Positions 15,001 through 28,198 of a stretch of DNA of 64,000 bases are shown piece after piece. The notes below the pieces were generated by a model. The model was not told the origin of the DNA. It made no database searches and saw only the letters and a list, made by a program, of their open reading frames with translations. The stretch is taken from the NCBI RefSeq assembly GCF_026212465.1, contig NC_080057.1, positions 13,025,739-13,089,738 of the forward strand, in the 5' to 3' direction. How positions within the stretch are numbered: the first letter of the stretch is position 1; the number at the start of each line of letters is the position of its first letter. Source of the stretch: Amaranthus tricolor. Its lineage: Eukaryota; Streptophyta; Magnoliopsida; Caryophyllales; Amaranthaceae. The position numbers and the translations under genes are program-made.

Positions 15001-16721
15001 GCACAAAGTTTGAGCTACTTTATGCGCAAAAGTGCTAAAAAAGCTTTAAAAACCTTAAAATCGCAACTTACCAAGTAATATTAAGAATATGACAATGACT
15101 TACAATTCTAACCACTTCATCTCAATAACAAATACTAAATAGTGTTGTGTGCAAAGTTACATGCAAAACAAACCAAGTTTTGGCTATTTTATGCGCGAAA
15201 GTGTTAAAAAAGCAAAAAAACCTTAAAATCGAAACTTACCAAGTATATTAACAGTATGACTATGATTTAAAATTCTAACCACTTCAACACAATAATATAT
15301 ATTAAATAGTGTTCTGTGCAAAGTATCATGCAAAACAAACCAAGTTTAAGCTACCTTATGCGCGAAAGTGTCAAAAAAACATGAAAAATCTTAAAATCCC
15401 AACTTACCAAGTAATATTAAGAATATGACTACGATTGATAAATCTAACCATTTCAACACAATAATATATATACCAAATAGCGTTGTGTACAAAGTTTCAT
15501 GCAAAACAAACCAAGTTTGAGCAACTTTATGCGCGAAAGTGCCAAAAAAATCTTAAAACACCTTAAAATCGAAACTTACCAAATAATATTAAGAATATGA
15601 CTATGATTTACATTCTATGCTCTTCAACAAAATAATATAGACCAAATAGTGTTGTGTACAAAGTTTCATGCAAAACAAACCAAGTTTGAGCTACTTTGTG
15701 CGCGAAAGTGCCAAAAAAGCTTAAAGAACCTTAAAATCGCAACTTACCAAGTAATATTAAGAAAATAACTATGATTTGAAATTCTACCCACTTCAACACA
15801 ATAATATATACCAAATAGTGTTGTGTGCGAACTTTTATGGAAACAAAAAACCAACTTTGAGCTACTATTTGCGCGAAATTGCCCAATAAACTTAAAATCG
15901 CAACTTACCAACTAATATTAAGATTATGAATATGACTTACAATTCTAACCACTTCAACACAATAATAAATACTAAATAGTCTTGTTTAAAATCTTTCATG
16001 AAAAAAAAAAACCTTTAAAAACCTTAAAATCTCAATTTATCAGGTATTATTAAGAATATGACTATGATTTACATTTTTTATCCGTTCAAAACAATAATAT
16101 ATACAAAATAGTGTTGTGTGCAAAGTTTAATGCAAAACAAACAAGGTTTGAGCTACCTTATGCACGAAACGGCCATAAACTCTTAAAATGCATTAAAATC
16201 ACAACTTACCAAGTAATATTAAGAATATGACTATAATTTACAATTCTAACCACTTCAACACAATAATATATACCAAATAATGTTGTGTGCTAAGTTTCAT
16301 GCAAAACAAACCAAGTTTGAGCTACTTTATGCGCGAAAGTGCAAAAAAAGATTTAAAAACCTTTAAATGTAACTTACCAAGTAATATTAAGAATATATGA
16401 CTTAAAATTCTAACCACTTCAACATAATAATATAAACCATTTAGTGTTGTGTGCAATGTTTCATGCAAAATAAACCATGTTTGAGCAACTTTATTCCTAT
16501 ATGTGCTGAAAAAGCTTAAAAAACATTAAAAACGAAACTTACCAAGTAATATTAAGAATTAACTATGACTTACAATTTTAACCACTTCAACACAATAATA
16601 TATACCAAATAATGTTGTGTGCAATGTTTCATGCAAAACAAACTAAGTTTGGGGTACTTTATGCGCGAAAGTGCAAAAAAAGGAAAAAGAACCTTAATAT
16701 CGAAACTTACAAAATACTATA

Positions 16722-19700
16722 TGTTATGTTTATGACTGTGATTTAGAATTCTAACCATTTCAACACAATAATATATATACCACATAGTGTTGTGTTCGAA
16801 GTTTCAAGCAAAACAAACCAAGTTTTAGCTACTTTATGCGCGAAAGTGCCAAAAACGCTTAAAAAACCTTAAAATCGCAACTTACCAAGTAAGATTAAGA
16901 ATATGACTATGATTTACAATTTTAACCACTTCAACACAATAATATATACCAAATAATGTTGTGTGCAATGTTTCATGCAAAACAAACAAGGTTTGAGCTA
17001 CTTTATGCGCGAAAGTGCCAAAAACGCTTACAAAACCTTAAAATCGCAACTTACCATGTAATATTAAAAATCTGACTATAATTTATAATACAAACCATTT
17101 CAACACAATAATATATATACCAAATAGTGTTGTGTGCAAAGTCTCAAACAAAACACACCAAGTTTGAGCTACTATATGCGCGAAAATACCAAAAACGCTT
17201 AAAAAACCTTAAAATCGAAACTTACCAAGTTAGATTAAGAATATGACTATGATTTACAATTCTAACCACTTCAACACAATAATATATACCGAATAATGTT
17301 GTGTGCAATGTTTCATGCAAAACAAACAAAGTTTGAGCTACTTTATGCGCGACAGTGCCAAAAACGCCAACAAAACCTTAAAATCGCAACTTACCAAATA
17401 ATATTAACAATATGACTATAATTTATAATACAAACCATTTCAACACAATAATATATACCAAATAGTGTTGTGTGCAAATTTTCATGCAAAACAAACAAAG
17501 TTTGAGCTAGTTTATGCGCGAAAGTGCCTAAAAACCTTAAAAAACCTAAAAATTGCAACTTACCAAGTAATATTGAGATTATGACTATGATTAAAAATTC
17601 TAACAACTTCAACACAATAATTTATACCAAATGGTGTTGTGTGCAAAATTTCATGCGAAAACCACCAAGTTTGACTTACTTTATGCACGAAAATGTCAAA
17701 AAAGCTTGAAAAACCATAAAATCCCAACTTACCAAGTAATATTAAAAATATGACTATGATTGATAATTCTAACCATTTCAAAGAACACACTAATATATAC
17801 CAAATATCGTCGTGTGCAAATTTTCATTCAAAACAAACCAAGTTTGAGCTACTTTATGCGCGAAAGTACCATAAAAGCTTAAAAAAACCTTAAAATTGCA
17901 ACTTATCAAGTAATATTAAGAATATAGTTATAATTTACAACTCTAACCACTTCAACACAATAATATATACCAAATAGTGTTGTGTGCAAACTTTTATGCA
18001 AAACAAACCAACTTTGAGCTACTATTTGCGCAAACTTGCCCAAAAAGCTTAAAAAACCTTAAAATCGCAACTTACCAATTAATATTATGAATATGAGTAT
18101 GATTTACGATTCTAACTACTTCAACACAATAATATATACTAAATAGTGTTGTGTGCAAACTTTTATGCAAAACAAACAAACTTTGAGCTACTATTTGCGC
18201 AAAATTGCCCAAAAAGCTTAAAAAACCTTAAAATCGCAACTTACCAACTAATATTATGAATATGAGTATGATTTAAAATTCTTACCACTTCAACACAATA
18301 ATATATACTAAATAGTGTTGTTTGCAATGTTTCATGCAAAAAAAACCAAGTTTAAGCTACTTTGAGTGCGAAAGTGCGAAAAAAGCTTAAAAAACCTTAA
18401 AATCGCAACTTACCAGGTAATATTAACAATATGACTATGATTTACATTTCTAACCACTTCAACACAATAATATATACCAAATAGTGTTGTGTGCAAAGTT
18501 TAATGCAAAACAAACAAGGTTTGAGCTACCTTATGCACGAAAGTGCTATAAAAGATTAAAATACCTTAAAATCGCAACATACCAAGTAATATTAAGAATA
18601 TCACTATGACTTACAATTCTAACCACTTCAACACAATAATATATACCAAATAATGTTGTGTGAAAAGTATCATGCAAAACTAACCCAGTTTGAGCTACTT
18701 TATGCGCGAAAGTGCCAAAAAAGCTTTAAAAACCTTAAAATCGAAACTTACCAAGTAATATTAAGAATATGACAATGACTTACAATTCTAACCACTTCAA
18801 CAAAATAAATAAAGCAAATAGTGTTGTGTGCAATGTTTCATGCAAAACAAACCATGTTTGAGCAACTTTATTCGCGTATGTGCCAAAAAACCTTTAAAAA
18901 CTTTAAAATCGAAACTTACCAAGTAATATTAAGAACTAACTATGACTTACAATTTTAACAACTTCAACACAATATTATATACCAAATAATGTTGTGTGCA
19001 ATGTTTCATGCAAAACAAACCAAGTTTGGGGTACTTTACGCGCGAAAGTGCTAAACAAGCAAAAAAAAACCTTAAAATCGAAACTTAAAAAGTACTATAT
19101 ATTAAGAATATGATTGTGATTTAGAATGCTAACCATTTCAACACAATAATATATACCACATACTGTTGTGTTCGAAGTTTCAAGCAAAACAAACCAAGTT
19201 TGAGATACTTTATGCGCGAAAGTGCCAAAAACGCTTAAAAAACCTTAAAATCGCAATTTACCAAGTAAGATTAAGAATATGACTATGATTTACAATTCTA
19301 ACCACTTCAACAAAATAATATATACCAAATAATGTTGTGTGCAATATTCATGCAAAACAAACTAAGTTTGGGGTACTTTATGCGCGAAAGAGCATAAAAA
19401 GCAAAAAGAACCTTAATATCGAAACTTACAAAATACTATATGTTATGTTTATGACTGTGATTTAGAATTCTAACCATTTCAACACAATAATATATATACC
19501 ACATAGTGTTGTGTTCGAAGTTTCAAGCAAAACAAACCAAGTTTTAGCTACTTTATGCGCGAAAGTGCCAAAAACGCTTAAAAAACCTTAAAATCGCAAC
19601 TTACCAAGTAAGATTAAGAATATGACTATGATTTACAATTTTAACCACTTCAACACAATAATATATACCAAATAATGTTGTGTGCAATGTTTCATGCAAA

Positions 19701-22159
19701 ACAAACAAGGTTTGAGCTACTTTATGCGCGAAAGTGCCAAAAACGCTTACAAAACCTTAAAATCGCAACTTACCATGTAATATTAAAAATCTGACTATAA
19801 TTTATAATACAAACCATTTCAACACAATAATATATATACCAAATAGTGTTGTGTGCAAAGTCTCAAACAAAACACACCAAGTTTGAGCTACTATATGCGC
19901 GAAAATACCAAAAACGCTTAAAAAACCTTAAAATCGAAACTTACCAAGTTAGATTAAGAATATGACTATGATTTACAATTCTAACCACTTCAACACAATA
20001 ATATATACCGAATAATGTTGTGTGCAATGTTTCATGCAAAACAAACAAAGTTTGAGCTACTTTATGCGCGACAGTGCCAAAAACGCCAACAAAACCTTAA
20101 AATCGCAACTTACCAAATAATATTAACAATATGACTATAATTTATAATACAAACCATTTCAACACAATAATATATACCAAATAGTGTTGTGTGCAAATTT
20201 TCATGCAAAACAAACAAAGTTTGAGCTAGTTTATGCGCGAAAGTGCCTAAAAACCTTAAAAAACCTAAAAATTGCAACTTACCAAGTAATATTGAGATTA
20301 TGACTATGATTAAAAATTCTAACAACTTCAACACAATAATTTATACCAAATGGTGTTGTGTGCAAAATTTCATGCGAAAACCACCAAGTTTGACTTACTT
20401 TATGCACGAAAATGTCAAAAAAGCTTGAAAAACCATAAAATCCCAACTTACCAAGTAATATTAAAAATATGACTATGATTGATAATTCTAACCATTTCAA
20501 AGAACACACTAATATATACCAAATATCGTCGTGTGCAAATTTTCATTCAAAACAAACCAAGTTTGAGCTACTTTATGCGCGAAAGTACCATAAAAGCTTA
20601 AAAAAACCTTAAAATTGCAACTTATCAAGTAATATTAAGAATATAGTTATAATTTACAACTCTAACCACTTCAACACAATAATATATACCAAATAGTGTT
20701 GTGTGCAAACTTTTATGCAAAACAAACCAACTTTGAGCTACTATTTGCGCAAACTTGCCCAAAAAGCTTAAAAAACCTTAAAATCGCAACTTACCAATTA
20801 ATATTATGAATATGAGTATGATTTACGATTCTAACTACTTCAACACAATAATATATACTAAATAGTGTTGTGTGCAAACTTTTATGCAAAACAAACAAAC
20901 TTTGAGCTACTATTTGCGCAAAATTGCCCAAAAAGCTTAAAAAACCTTAAAATCGCAACTTACCAACTAATATTATGAATATGAGTATGATTTAAAATTC
21001 TTACCACTTCAACACAATAATATATACTAAATAGTGTTGTTTGCAATGTTTCATGCAAAAAAAACCAAGTTTAAGCTACTTTGAGTGCGAAAGTGCGAAA
21101 AAAGCTTAAAAAACCTTAAAATCGCAACTTACCAGGTAATATTAACAATATGACTATGATTTACATTTCTAACCACTTCAACACAATAATATATACCAAA
21201 TAGTGTTGTGTGCAAAGTTTAATGCAAAACAAACAAGGTTTGAGCTACCTTATGCACGAAAGTGCTATAAAAGATTAAAATACCTTAAAATCGCAACATA
21301 CCAAGTAATATTAAGAATATCACTATGACTTACAATTCTAACCACTTCAACACAATAATATATACCAAATAATGTTGTGTGAAAAGTATCATGCAAAACT
21401 AACCCAGTTTGAGCTACTTTATGCGCGAAAGTGCCAAAAAAGCTTTAAAAACCTTAAAATCGAAACTTACCAAGTAATATTAAGAATATGACAATGACTT
21501 ACAATTCTAACCACTTCAACAAAATAAATAAAGCAAATAGTGTTGTGTGCAATGTTTCATGCAAAACAAACCATGTTTGAGCAACTTTATTCGCGTATGT
21601 GCCAAAAAACCTTTAAAAACTTTAAAATCGAAACTTACCAAGTAATATTAAGAACTAACTATGACTTACAATTTTAACAACTTCAACACAATATTATATA
21701 CCAAATAATGTTGTGTGCAATGTTTCATGCAAAACAAACCAAGTTTGGGGTACTTTACGCGCGAAAGTGCTAAACAAGCAAAAAAAAACCTTAAAATCGA
21801 AACTTAAAAAGTACTATATATTAAGAATATGATTGTGATTTAGAATGCTAACCATTTCAACACAATAATATATACCACATACTATTGTGTTCGAAGTTTC
21901 AAGCAAAACAAACCAAGTTTGAGATACTTTATGCGCGAAAGTGCCAAAAACGCTTAAAAAACCTTAAAATCGCAATTTACCAAGTAAGATTAAGAATATG
22001 ACTATGATTTACAATTCTAACCACTTCAACAAAATAATATATACCAAATAATGTTGTGTGCAATATTCATGCAAAACAAACTAAGTTTGGGGTACTTTAT
22101 GCGCGAAAGAGCATAAAAAGCAAAAAGAACCTTAATATCGAAACTTACAAAATACTATA
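16722..22159 (+). repeat. 2719-bp (16-monomer) tandem duplication inside the satellite
   Basis: Copy 1 is 16722-19440 and copy 2 is 19441-22159. Landmarks recur at a constant offset of 2719 bp, for example TGTTATGTTT at 16722 and 19441, and the block at 17391 again at 20110. In the parts compared by eye the copies are identical except for one substitution (ACTGTTGTG near 19173 against ACTATTGTG near 21892). The bases before 16722 and after 22159 resemble the corresponding ends but are clearly more diverged. This indicates a recent duplication of a 16-monomer higher-order unit, or, less likely, an assembly duplication. Confidence 0.93.
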
Positions 22160-24362
22160 TGATTACGACTGTGATTTAGAATTCTAACCATTTTAATACA
22201 AAAATATAAAGCACATAGTGTTATATGCGAAGTTTCAAGCAAAACAAACCAAGTTTGAGCTACTTTATGCGCGAAACTGCCAAAAACGCTTAAAAAACCT
22301 TAAAATCACAACTTACCAAGTAAGATTAAGAATATGACTATGATTTACAATTCTAACCACCTCAACACAATAATACATACCAAATAATGTTGCGTGCAAT
22401 GTTTCATGCAAAATAAACAAGGTTTCAGCTACTTTATGCACGAAAGTGCTAAAAACGCTTACAAAACCTTAAAATCACAACTTACCAATTAAAAATAAAA
22501 ATATGACTATAATTTATAATACAAACCATTTCAACACAATAATATATACCAAATAGTGTTGTGTACCAACTTTCATGCAAAACAAACAAAGTTTGAGTTA
22601 CTTTATGCGCGACAGTGCCCAAAAACCTTAAAAAACCTGAAAATCACAACTTACCCAGTAATATTAAGAATATGGCTATGATTCTCAATTCTAACCACCT
22701 CAACACAATAATATATACCAAATAGTGTTGTGTGCAAAGTTTCATGAAAAAAACACCAAGTTTGAGCTACTTTACGCGCGAAAGTGCTAAAAAAGATTTA
22801 AAAACCTTAACATCGCAACTTACCATGTAATATTAAGAATATGAAAATGACTTACAATTCTAACCACTTCAACACAATAACATATACCAAATAATGTTGT
22901 GTGCAAAGTTTCATGCAAAACAAACCAAGTTTGGGTACTTTATGCGCGAAAGTGCTAAAAAAGCTTAAAAACCTTAAAATCGAAACTTACCAGGTACTAT
23001 TAAAAGTATGACTATGATTTAAAATTCTAACCACTTCAACACAATAATCTATATTAAATAGTATTGTGTGCAAAGTATCATGCAAAACCAACCAAGTTTG
23101 AGCTACCTTATGCACGAAAATGTCAAAAAAGCTTGAAAAACCATAAAATCCCAACATATCAAGTAATACTAAAAATATGACTATGATTGATAATTCTAAC
23201 CATTTCAACACACTAATATATACCAAATAGCATTTTGTGCAATGTTTCATGCAAAATAAACAATGTTTGAGCTACTTTATGCCCGAAAGTACCATAAAAG
23301 CTTAAAAAACCTTAAAATCGCAACTTATCAAGTAATAATAAGAATATAGCTATGATTTACAACGCTAACCACTTCGACACTAAATATATACAAAAATAGT
23401 GTTGTGTGCAAACTTTTATGCAAAACAAATCAACTTTGAGCTACTATTTGCGCGAAATTGCCCAAAAAGCTTTAAAAACCTTAAAATCGCAAGTTACCAA
23501 GTAAGATTAAGAATATGACTATGATTTACAATTCTAACCACTTCAACACAATAATATATCTTGAATTGTATTGTTTGCAATGTTTCATGCAAAAAAAACC
23601 AAGTTTAAGCTACTTTGTGTGCGAAAGTACGAAAAAAGCTTAAAAAATCATAAAATCGCAACTTACCAGGTAATTTGAACAATATGACTATGATTTACAT
23701 TAATAACCACTTCAACACAATAATATATACCAAATAGTGTTGTGTGCAAAGTTCAATGCAAAACAAACAAGGTTTGAGCTACCTTATGCACGAAAGTGCT
23801 ATAAAAGCTTAAAATACCTCAAAATCTCAACTTACCAAGTAATATTAAGAATATGACTATGAGTTACAATTCTAACCACTTCAACACAATAATATATACC
23901 AAATAATGTTATGTGCTAAGTTTCATGCTAAACAAACCAAGTTTGAGCTACTTTATGCGCGAAAGTGTCAAAAAACCTTTAAAAACCTTTAAATGGAAAC
24001 GTACCAAGTAATATTAAGAATATGACTATGATTTACAATTCTAACCACTTCAACAAAATAATATAAACCAAATAGTGGTCTGTGCAATGTTTCTTGCAAA
24101 ACAAACCATGTTTGAGCAACTTTATTCCCGTATGTGCTAAAAAAGCTTTAAAAACTTTAAAATCGAAACATACCATGTAATATTAAGAATTAACTATGAG
24201 TTACAATCTTAACCACTTTAACAAAATAATATATACCAAATAATGTTGTGTGCAATGTTTCATGCAAAACAAACCAAGTTTGGGGTACTTTATGCGCGAA
24301 AGTGCTAAAAAAGCAAAAAAAAAACCTTAAAATCGAAACTTACCAAGTACTGTATATTAAGA
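22160..24362 (+). repeat. Older, degraded copy of the 16-monomer higher-order unit
   Basis: Monomer subtypes follow the same order as in the 2719-bp unit: the 'GTGATTTAGAATTC' monomer, then the 'AAGTAAGATTAAG' monomer, then the 'ATAATTTATAATACAAACC' monomer. Substitutions are much more frequent, and about two monomers are missing between about 22490 and 22630 relative to copy 1. The shared order implies common descent, so the higher-order register is older than the perfect duplication. Confidence 0.65.
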
Positions 24363-25597
24363 ATATGACTGTGATTTAGAATGCAAACCATTTCAACACA
24401 ATAATATAAACCACATAGAGTTGTGGGCGAAGTTTCAAACAAGACAAACCAAGTTTGAGCTACTTTATGCGCGAAAGTGCTAAAAACGCTTTAAAAACCT
24501 TAAAATCGCAACTTACCAAGTAAGATTAAGAATATGACTATGATTTACAATTCTAACCACTTCAACACAATAATATATCTTGAATTGTATTGTTTGCAAT
24601 GTTTCATGCAAAAAAAACCAAGTTTAAGCTACTTTGTGTGCGAAAGTACGAAAAAAGCTTAAAAAATCATAAAATCGCAACTTACCAGGTAATTTGAACA
24701 ATATGACTATGATTTACATTAATAACCACTTCAACACAATAATATATACCAAATAGTGTTGTGTGCAAAGTTCAATGCAAAACAAACAAGGTTTGAGCTA
24801 CCTTATGCACGAAAGTGCTATAAAAGCTTAAAATACCTTAAAATCTCAACTTACCAAGTAATATTAAGAATATGACTATGAGTTACAATTCTAACCACTT
24901 CAACACAATAATATATACCAGATAATGTTATGTGCTAAGTTTCATGCTAAACAAACCAAGTTTGAGCTACTTTATGCGCGAAAGTGTCAAAAAACCTTTA
25001 AAAACCTTTAAATGGAAACGTACCAAGTAATATTAAGAATATGACTATGATTTACAATTCTAACCACTTCAACAAAATAATATAAACCAAATAGTGGTCT
25101 GTGCAATGTTTCTTGCAAAACAAACCATGTTTGAGCAACTTTATTCCCGTATGTGCTAAAAAAGCTTTAAAAACTTTAAAATCGAAACTTACCATGTAAT
25201 ATTAAGAATTAACTATGAGTTACAATCTTAACCACTTTAACAAAATAATATATACCAAATAATGTTGTGTGCAATGTTTCATGCAAAACAAACCAAGTTT
25301 GGGGTACTTTATGCGCGAAAGTGCTAAAAAAGCAAAAAAAAACCTTAAAATCGAAACTTACCAAGTACTGTATATTAAGAATATGACTGTGATTTAGAAT
25401 GCAAACCATTTCAACACAATAATATATACCACATAGAGTTGTGGGCGAAGTTTCAAACAAGACAAACCAAGTTTGAGCTACTTTATGCGCGAAAGTGCTA
25501 AAAACGCTTTAAAAACCTTAAAATCGCAACTTACCAAGTAAGATTAAGAATATGACTATGATTTACAATTCTAACCACTTCAACACAATAATATATA
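23469..25597 (+). repeat. 1019-bp (6-monomer) tandem duplication inside the satellite
   Basis: Copy 1 is 23469-24487 and copy 2 is 24488-25505, with a further ~92 bp of matching sequence to 25597, after which the sequence diverges. The distinctive stretch 'ATATCTTGAATTGTATTGTTTG' occurs in both near 23556 and 24575 (each part quoted here is broken by position only). The copies differ by a few substitutions and one base in an A-run near 24320/25337. It overlaps the older higher-order copy and shows that unequal exchange in the array works at more than one unit size. Confidence 0.88.
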
Positions 25598-25920
25598 TTT
25601 TGAATAATTTTGTGTGCAATGTTTCATGCAAAGCAAACAATGTTTGAGCTAGTTTATGCGCGAAAGTGCCAAAAACGCTTACAAAACCTTAAAATCGCAA
25701 CTTACCAAGTATGTAACACCCCGTAAATTATCGGGTTTAAAAATAAATAAAATATAATATATTAAAGTATAACAAAATAAAATAAATAAGTAATATTGAA
25801 TTATATTATTTTACATGGTTAATTATAAGAAACGAAGTAAGTTTATTTAACGATAACGCGTTTTATCGCATACGTTGTTATTGCGTAATATTTCTTTTCT
25901 GCTTTTAACTAAAAAAAAGA

Positions 25921-25955
25921 CAATTATATAATTAATTAATTAATTAATTAATTAA
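25921..25955 (+). repeat. ATTA microsatellite in the solo LTR
   Basis: A run of repeated ATTA units lies in the 5' third of the solo LTR. Confidence 0.8.
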
Positions 25956-26825
25956 AAATAAAAGATTAGGGAAGGGGAAGGGTGACCGGTTGTGTGAAGG
26001 AATGGGAGGAGTCTTGTAACTCCTCTCATAAGTGTGTTTTAAGGCACATTAAGCTCATCCCTTAATTGCCTATTAATCCTTTTGAAAACCATTTGAGTTC
26101 TTCACCCTTCTAAGCTTTTCCAATTGAACAAAAAAAAATCAGAAAAATTCTCTCCTTTGGGCTTGTGATTCGGCATTTCAAGAAAAAAAAAAATTCTTCT
26201 CTTGTTCTTCCATTCAATCTTTTGATCAAAGAGGTAAGTTTAATTGAATTGCTAGTTATAGATTTTATATACAAGGTTTTCTAAGATGAATTACATTTTA
26301 TGTATGATGATATCCTATGACTTTGAGGAGGATTGAGTATATTTTTATGTAATTTTCTTTAACAATCCTTTAATAAACCTTAATTTTGTTAAAAGGATTA
26401 AGTTATGTTCTTGATTTATATTCTTTAACAAAGTTTAAATTTTTTATAAGAATTGAGTTTTGTTGATATTCAAATAAATTTCTTTTATGGTTTAAATTTC
26501 TCTAACTAAATTTCAATTTTTTATTAGAAATTAAGTTGGTATGGATTAAGTTATGTAGTCATCCAAGGGTTTAATAATCCTTTAGCAAAATTTGATTTAC
26601 TTTAAGGATTGTGTTATATTTATATATATGTGTGTCTTGATTTAAAAGGGTGATTTAGTTTTGTAATTCTCTACAAAATTTAATTTGTTAAGAGAATTAA
26701 GTATTTAATTTAGTTATCATAATTTATGAAATTTCAAGTCTCTTTAAGGATTTTGTGAATGTGACCTTGCAAGAGTTATTTTGGTCATGAGATTTAAAAA
26801 GGGTTGATAATGTATATATAAACTA

Positions 26826-26842
26826 ATAATAATAATGAATAA

Positions 26843-26876
<34 letters not shown>

Positions 26877-26878
26877 TA
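26826..26878 (+). repeat. ATA/TAA trinucleotide microsatellite in the solo LTR
   Basis: A run of ATA/TAA trinucleotides with two interruptions. It is likely to vary in length between individuals. Confidence 0.85.
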
Positions 26879-27404
26879 TAAATGTAGGCGGCAGCAGCTG
26901 TTCCGCCTCGTTAGAGGTACCGACTCGGAAACGTTAGTCGTTTTCCGTTGTGTTAAGCACCGTTGCGTTAAAAACTCGTTAAACGCTTAAAATAATTAAA
27001 AATAGTAAATGGATGTTAGAAATTATGAAATTTGGTACCCAAGGTAATTGACGCGTTCTGAAATGGCCAATAAAGTTTCTGGTCAGAAATTAATTTTTGG
27101 AATCATTGGAAATTGGATGAAAACATTTAAAATTATCAAGTCTTAGTGATATCTTAGTGGTGATATAATATGTGATCGTTTTGTGTGTGTTATATAGGAC
27201 CTCGATTTATAAGAGGGCGAAATTCCTATTGTGCTTGAGCAACGTGTGTTTGCAGCGTTTAAGGTACACGCTTAGACCATACTGTTTATATGGTTGTGCA
27301 AGTAGTGTTGTTTCATTTCTAATCGAGGCATTGTAAATCACATAAGGATTAGACACCTCCTATAATATGAAATAATTAATTGGAAATTGAGAATTTATGT
27401 GTTT

Positions 27405-27663
27405 GTCACCCAAAGGGGTTGACGTTTGGTTATGTTACCCAAAGGGGTTAACAATTGGTTTGGATTATTATAATTATTGTTCCCATGGCAGTTTTAGATC
27501 ATTACGGTCACCATGGGGGTATGCATACTTTAGCCTTTGGCGACCCGAACAGGACGGGCAACGTCTTAGATCGGTGGTTGCCTTGGGATTAGCTCTCCCA
27601 AGTGTATTCCACCAAAAATATTTGAATTTATACTTGAACGACCCGAACAGGACGGGCAACGTT
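27405..27663 (+). other. Hairpin cluster in the solo LTR
   Basis: Five short inverted repeats lie close together. Two share the core CCCAAAGGGG but have different outer stems (GTCA/TGAC at 27405-27423 and GTTA/TAAC at 27434-27452). One pairs CCCATGG with CCATGGG (27482-27517). Two share CCCG/CGGG around AACAGGA (27544-27558 and 27642-27656), and the second has outer AACG/CGTT arms. They may form RNA or DNA secondary structure in the LTR; the function is unknown. Confidence 0.55.
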
Positions 27664-28198
27664 ACAAGATTGGAGATATTGAATAATAAATATATATTAG
27701 AGCCTTTGCATGCTAGGATAAACACAATGCTTGTATTCAACCTGTTTGACATATGTATGAAGTCTCTGACGTGTATTGGTTGTTCTTAGGAACCTGCTAT
27801 GTGTTGTCATACGACGTGTAGTAGGTTGATTGCAGGTGGGAGCTGGAGTGAGGACTCAGCTTAGAACCCGTAACCATCAAGACTAAGATATATTTTGTAA
27901 TAAGTTTATGAGTCGAAATAACTCGGTTTATGTAAGGAAAGTTTATGACGTTTTTCTTTTTATTTCGTACAACTTTTTAGCTAGTCTAGAGGCTGGTAGG
28001 CTCTCGAGTTGTATGTAAAGACTTCCGCTGACTTGTTTTCTTTGTTTGGCGTAGTTTCTTGCGTTGACCATATTCCTTTACCGTTGGAACGTTGACGATC
28101 CGAGTAAAAAAAAAAATTTTTATTTGTGTCCGTTTGTGAACCGGGATCATGTTTTCATATGATTTTTCGGGTCACTTAAACCGGGCCGTTACAAAGTA

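Larger units (their letters stand above)
1..25706 (+). repeat. Satellite DNA array, ~170-bp monomer, left block
   Basis: Head-to-tail tandem repeat in one orientation. Each unit runs from about CAAGTAATATTAAGAATATG through CAATAATATATACCAAATAG, GTTGTGTGCAAAGTTTCATG and TTATGCGCGAAAGTGC to AAAAAAGCTTAAAAAACC. Successive starts lie near 1, 170 and 340, and two longer duplications give 2719/16 and 1019/6, so the monomer is about 170 bp. Copies differ by scattered substitutions, small indels and occasional partial monomers. Many carry HindIII sites (AAGCTT). The array continues past the left edge of the window. No gene is seen in it; the short open frames on both strands repeat with the monomer and are by-products. 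A centromeric, pericentromeric or other heterochromatic location is an inference from monomer size and length. Confidence 0.97.
25707..28198 (+). mobile_element. Solo LTR (25712-28193) with 5-bp target duplication AAGTA
   Basis: The satellite is interrupted within its AAGTAATATT motif. AAGTA at 25707-25711 precedes TGTAACACCCCG, and CCGTTACA ends at 28193 followed by AAGTA at 28194-28198 and the continuing satellite. The 2482-bp insert therefore has TG...CA ends and a 5-bp target duplication, as expected for an integrase product. No primer-binding site, polypurine tract or gag-pol sequence lies inside, so it is a solo LTR left by LTR-LTR recombination. The start TGTAACACCC and great length fit long-LTR Ty3/gypsy chromoviruses, but the family is inferred from the LTR alone. 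A GC-richer stretch near 27400-27700 holds repeated small hairpins. Confidence 0.93.

Noticed and set aside
27397..27789. 130-residue open frame in the solo LTR
   Set aside because: It lies inside an LTR, overlaps the hairpin cluster, has no recognisable domain, and an antisense frame of similar size exists over the same bases.
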